64,000 nt of DNA from Pyrenochaeta sp. MPI-SDFR-AT-0127 (taxonomy: Eukaryota > Ascomycota > Dothideomycetes > Pleosporales > Cucurbitariaceae). Shown here piece by piece: positions 59,601 through 64,000 of the stretch (its first letter is position 1; each line of letters starts with the position of its first letter). Under the pieces are notes generated by a model. The model had not been told where the DNA came from. It worked only from the letters and a program-made list of their open reading frames with translations, and did not search any database. The stretch spans positions 124,001 through 188,000 of the forward strand of contig JAGTJM010000041.1 of NCBI GenBank assembly GCA_020747015.1, in the 5' to 3' direction. The position numbers and the translations under genes are program-made.

Positions 59601-60207
59601 ACACCAACTTGCTCTGGCGGCTACTGCGCTCATGCTCCAGTGGCTTTCAGGAGAGAATGACCTTGTCATAGGTGCTCCTGACTCTGGAAGGCGGTCAAAA
59701 ATTGAAAGAGAAGCCTTGGGACAATTCCTTGACCGACTACCAATCCGAGTCATATTACCACAACCCACGGCTGAGATTACCACAAATTTGATCCTGGCTG
59801 ACCTTCGCGACTCAGCGCACATGGCATTAGCCAATGCGATTCCATTTAGTCAAATATTGGAAACTATGGACTTCCCGGGTGACATTTCTGATTATCCTCT
59901 CTTCGAGTGCATGGTCACCTTCCACACTCGCGCTGCTTTTCTGAAGAATTGGCTTCAATTGCCTAATTGTATTGTCTCAGAGACTTCACTATACGCCCCC
60001 GGATCGAAATTCCCCCTCATGCTGGAGTGGTTCGAGTCCGATACAGATCAATGGATGGTTCACATCGAATTTGACACTGACCGCGTACTCCCAGCTACCA
60101 TTGACGCAATTGAACACGCTTTAGACTTAATTCTCGATGCTGTTGCAAATAATAGCCTCCTTTCTCGGCTACAAGATCAGTTAGGCAGGGCTATTGAACT
60201 TGTTTAA
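53691..60207 (+). CDS. Two-module NRPS for a diketopiperazine (GliP/SirP-like), no terminal T domain
   Basis: 2,118 residues from four exons (53691-54303, 54353-57750, 57809-57898, 57952-60207), all in phase. Domains: A1 (about 10-500; FTSGSTGRPKG, TAYGLSETT, YKTGDYG), T1 (GGSSLLAIKL, Ser near 565), C1 (about 650-1070; intact HHSLMDG), A2 (about 1085-1560; YTSGSTGTPKG, NVYGPAE, YRTGDFG, NLNGKVD), T2 (GLGGHSVLV, near 1620), C2 (about 1680-2118). C2 has SHVIVDL in place of HHxxxDG, keeping the second His and the Asp. GliP adds a third T domain after C2; here the protein stops and no GG[HS]S motif follows. It should activate two amino acids and release a cyclic dipeptide. Substrates are not predicted. 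Confidence 0.92.
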
Positions 60208-61695
60208 GATATTAAGCTGTACATTTGGCGCCGGGCAGCTCTGCGATATCCTCTCTCACATCAAGTCGCTTCAAGAACTAAACATTTGCTCGTATCTCTT
60301 CATTTTCTATCGGTATGGTATCTATAGCCCAGTCAGAAGTTAGTTTATTGTCTCGTCGAATTAGTGTTTGTTTGCATTCGCTCTTCTAGCCCCAATCTCT
60401 ATTTCACTCCTTATACTGGCTTCAAAGTACAACTTGTTCAGAGGTCAGAGGGCCGAAGTAGGAATTTTACAAGACTGGAATGCATGCATTTTGCGTACCG
60501 AATTCAAGTTATTACATTGTAAATTGAGTAGATAATTCCTTCAAAGAACCAACGACAGTTTGTAATACTACATGTTCATGCGACGATACTTTGTAGGCCA
60601 CGGTGATATGCTCTTCGCTTTTAGAGCACTCTGCCTCGGGTTCTTTCTGACAGAAAGGACTTATCGTTATTCCAGTCGCCCCTTCCTATGCTACACCCGA
60701 GCCTCTCTGCATATCAGATAAATACTGCACGCAAAGGTGAGGGGACAGTTGTCAGTAAAAGTGTCTCGTTCCCTGTAGCAGTTGTATTTGAAAACCCCCA
60801 TCAAAGTACCTTGCCTAATCCCCCGAATCGTCCCCGTGAGTGTTCCAGTATTTTCGCCAGCGTCGCAATTAGATACGGGCGTGTATATTCCATTGCCAGA
60901 GGGATTGTAAATGCTCTCGAGGCTTGTGCCGGCCGTGCAAGGGCTAACTAAGAGCGATGGTCGGCTGTCACAATTGCCCTTATATTCATTCTCGATGCCC
61001 CAATAAACGTAATGGTTATCAGTGCAGCTAGAAAACCCAGGCCCAGTCTGGAGACATAGTGCCTACGAACGATTCTTTCGGCACTATTCCTAACTGAGCC
61101 GCCGTGACGAGGATAGTTGCTAGAATGAAGACAATAATGGACAATTGCATTACGAAGAAGGAAGAAGGTAGCGAAAAATTTGACGATGTGGTAGTGAGAA
61201 CAACTCCGAGTTGTACGGTTTCGAATGAGGAGCAACAGGCTATTTCTATATTTGTGTTCATGCCTTTGAATTGCCTGTGCTGAGTTGCTCCGCATATTCT
61301 GATGGCGGTGCAATGGCCAAGGAATTTGTGTCTAGCAGTGGAAACAGTGTCATTGCATTCGGCACGAATCCTTTCGAGTTGAAATTCTCGCGTAACTTGC
61401 CGATAGGCAGCCTTCATATCACACTCATGACGTAGCATGCCAGTCAGGATCGTCCTAATAATTGGCCTTCTAGGTATCCAAGTTGCGTGTAATTAAGAGA
61501 CTTGAACTTGAGTTGATTCATAACTAAGAATAAAATCGCTCATTAGAGGTAAATGATCCGCAAGTCAGATCAACATGAAATACTGCTTTACTGTCCTACA
61601 GGATGAACGTCCCTTCAAAATCTAGTATCGTTCTTTTCTGTCTCGAGCACAGCCGATGCCGCAGATATTCTGCCTTCTTTGAACTATGTATGGTT
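60208..61695. other. Intergenic region right of the NRPS
   Basis: 1.49 kb with no confident gene. On the minus strand at about 60950-61149 two overlapping frames encode hydrophobic segments (MQLSIIVFILATILV and LGLGFLAALITITFIG) offset by a frame, which may be a decayed or intron-containing small membrane protein. No GliZ-type site was found, which helps to mark the right edge of the cluster. Confidence 0.4.
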
Positions 61696-63912
61696 TCATG
61701 CTCTGTTATCCTTTGCGTAAATGAACATGATGGCTATGGACATTACCAAAAAGCCGATTATAGTAATACAGTACTCGTTCTGCATCATGTAGGACTTCGC
61801 AAGATATTTGCAAACCGCAGCGTGGACTAGCCCCAGCCAAACACTGGTTCCAAGTTGGGACCCGGAGAGGAACTTGATTGTATCCTCTGTCTTGAATGAG
61901 CCCCAGCTGTTGTCAAAGATGGTCGGAAAGGACCATATTGTAAAGCCAGCCCGAAGAATGAACCAAAGCGGTTGAGCAACCAACTGGATGAAGAACCATG
62001 AAATCCTGCCCCTGTGGCGTACGTAGGTATACGCAGCGCATAAAATGATTCTGCAGAAGATGTCTCGCACTGAGCTAAAGTATGAGCTGCTTCCCGTCCA
62101 GAGAAAATCGCAAATGGCGTACATGCAAACAATCGGAACGGCTAGGCGCCTCATCGATGCGAGGAATAGAACAGGGCTATGACGAATGTACACCAACGGG
62201 TAGTAAGTTGACTCTAGAATAGTGGCCCTCGACCAACGAAGCTGTTGCATTGTGTATGCCGTGAATGTGGCAGGAGCATCTGTAGCCACGATAGCTTGGG
62301 CACTAAACGAGATCTTCCACCCATTCAGAAGAAGCCTAGTGGTAAGATGTCGGTCTTCGTTGACAGTCTCTTCAACGTCAGCAGTGCATGTAACAGCCAT
62401 TCAAATATCACCTACCGGTCTTCGACCAAAAATACGCTGATCATACCACTCCAAGAGGATGTCTTCAAGGGCCTCTCGCCTGAAGAGTGCACACGGACCT
62501 GGTATACAGTCGATAGCATCAAAAGCACTTAGTATTCCGCTAGTGAGGTGTATCTCAGACCAGTATGTCGCGGCAGCCATATACGAGATGAAAGCAGCGG
62601 TGTGGTTATGTATTTCCAGTTGCGTACACGAACCGCCAAAAGATTGGTCATCTGCAATCCCAGAGATAGCACGGGCTATCGTGCTTGGAAACACCCATGA
62701 GTCCGAGTCGCTTGACCAAATAAAAGGTATGTTTCGGGACTTGCAAAGAGCCAGAGAGAAGATGAAGACAGTAAACATGATCTCTTTCTTCGAGTTGTGT
62801 GGCTGGTTTAAGCAGATGACATGGAATCTATCGGATCCAGGAAATTGTAAATCATACTCCTGTAGGATAATCGAAGCTTGTAAGATAAGACCACTCAAAA
62901 CCTTTCCATAATCTATCGGAGTTTTGGGATGTTCTTGTGGAATCATTCCCTTCTTGGATAAGGCAAGAAGAGATTCGGCACACTGCTGATCGATCAAGTC
63001 TCCAGCGAGAGCGCCAAACGTACGAGGAAGCTCTATTTTGACCAATCCATCACCAAATATCTAGTGTCACCAACGTGCTAACATTAATGACTGACTCAAC
63101 AATAGAAATTTTTGGAAGAACTCACCTCCTCTGCAACTTCAATCATAGATAAATCCTCATCCTGGTTGCCATCGACACCCACCACTAGAACTCTCATGAC
63201 GTTGTCGTAGTTCTCTCGATAACTGTTTAGACAAGCACGGAAAGTTGTAGAATCCTCTCTGTATCCAACAACCGTGCCTACACATTCAATGGATCTGAGA
63301 TCAGTGTCTCCGATTTTTTCGATATCGATGTCGCTTCGACTGCCATAATGCCTACGTCGCCGAGCATTTTCTTTCCAAATATTTACTTCCGAGCAAGTGA
63401 TAAGGACGAGTGACTCTAATGTCAAATTGTAGCCCGCTGTGTAGAATCTCAGTGTGGCTAAGATTCCAGAAATGAGTGCTAGTCGGACGCAAAAGAAGAG
63501 TACGTCACGCAAGAAAGACCACCAGTGATACTTTCTCGGTTCTTCTAGCATTTTGATAGTTGGAAATGGGGTTAGAAACCCAGAAAGCAAATTATCTCTG
63601 TAGGTTAAAAATGAAGAATGTTGGCATTGGAACAGGATCACATCATGAAACGCTAGGGATTGACACCACTGATGCCCAAGAAAGGTTGTAGAACCCGCCG
63701 TCATCAAGTTCCGTTGATCCGTTTTGAACATCCGACGCAGTTTCCTTTTCAGTAAAGCTCCGTTGCCAGGGTAGCGGTACCTTAGGCGCTTGCTTTGATT
63801 GAGGTAAAGATCTGAGGTTACCCAGGTAAGGTTTTGGCTGGCGCCGTTTTAGGTAACATTCCTCGATGTTACATGGATACAATAGAGCCACCGAACAGGC
63901 CATAGTTGACAA
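61696..63912 (-). CDS. Hyaluronan-synthase-like family 2 glycosyltransferase
   Basis: 678 residues from four exons (63912-63665, 63597-63126, 63060-62416, 62367-61696), all in phase; the first exon is the least certain and an ATG at 63551 is an alternative start. Membrane segments lie before and after the GT2 domain. Processive GT2 motifs are present: IWSSDSDSWV (DxD), NEDRHLTTRLLL (ED), and MQQLRWSRATI (QxxRW). It resembles the fungal polysaccharide synthases (Cps1/GT2 type) that act at the plasma membrane and support hyphal growth on surfaces. It lacks a GliZ-type site and probably lies outside the ETP cluster. Confidence 0.87.
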
Positions 63913-64000
63913 CCTTCTCTTCTCTGCACAGTAGCTGGCTCGAAATTTGCAAACACAGAAACAATAACGGCATCTAACCTGTCAGACTTTTATAATTTTG
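63913..64000. other. Right edge
   Basis: Short upstream flank of the glycosyltransferase gene; nothing recognised. Confidence 0.4.

Overview
The window looks like a chromosome segment of a filamentous ascomycete (Pezizomycotina). Most genes are interrupted by 45-90 bp GT-AG introns. There are Zn(II)2Cys6 regulators, a HET-domain protein, a GH78 rhamnosidase, a CBM18 chitin deacetylase and a secondary-metabolite cluster. The gene content suits a plant-associated Dothideomycete (Pleosporales-like), but the species is an inference. No rRNA, tRNA, CRISPR array or intact transposon was recognised. Exon coordinates were worked out by hand from reading frame, splice consensus and family expectation. 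Left part (1-25.7 kb): a small secreted protein with two eight-cysteine modules; a divergent sugar transporter / alpha-L-rhamnosidase pair (1.85-7.35 kb); a compact tricarboxylate module (8.2-16.1 kb) made of a PrpF/aconitate-isomerase-family protein, a Zn2Cys6 regulator, a mitochondrial citrate-type carrier and a Dal5-family MFS transporter, whose three promoter regions share CCGCGG palindromes; a chitin deacetylase; and a HET-domain gene divergent from an unknown gene whose product also begins MGNA. Central and right part (25.9-60.2 kb): a near-complete epidithiodioxopiperazine (ETP; gliotoxin/sirodesmin-type) biosynthetic cluster. It holds an O-methyltransferase (GliM-like), three P450s, a thioredoxin-reductase-like dithiol oxidase (GliT-like), an ABC exporter (SirA-like), an AflR-type Zn2Cys6 regulator and a divergent AflR-domain protein without a zinc cluster, a glutathione S-transferase (GliG-like), a dipeptidase (GliJ-like), a gamma-glutamylcyclotransferase (GliK-like), a methyltransferase (GliN-like), a PLP C-S lyase (GliI-like) and a two-module NRPS (GliP/SirP-like). 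The expected logic is: the NRPS makes a diketopiperazine, a P450 hydroxylates it, the GST adds glutathione, GliK- and GliJ-type enzymes trim the adducts, the GliI-type lyase frees the thiols, the GliT-type enzyme closes the disulfide, methyltransferases and P450s decorate, and the ABC pump exports. Ten exact copies of TCGGN3CCGA, the GliZ-type site, lie between 27.3 and 53.6 kb. All are in intergenic regions of this cluster, and none was found by eye elsewhere in the window. Nearly every cluster gene has one upstream, and the only promoter without an exact copy has a one-base variant. The NRPS ends after its second condensation domain and lacks the terminal thiolation domain known from GliP. 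To the right of the cluster (61.7-63.9 kb) is a hyaluronan-synthase-like family 2 glycosyltransferase.
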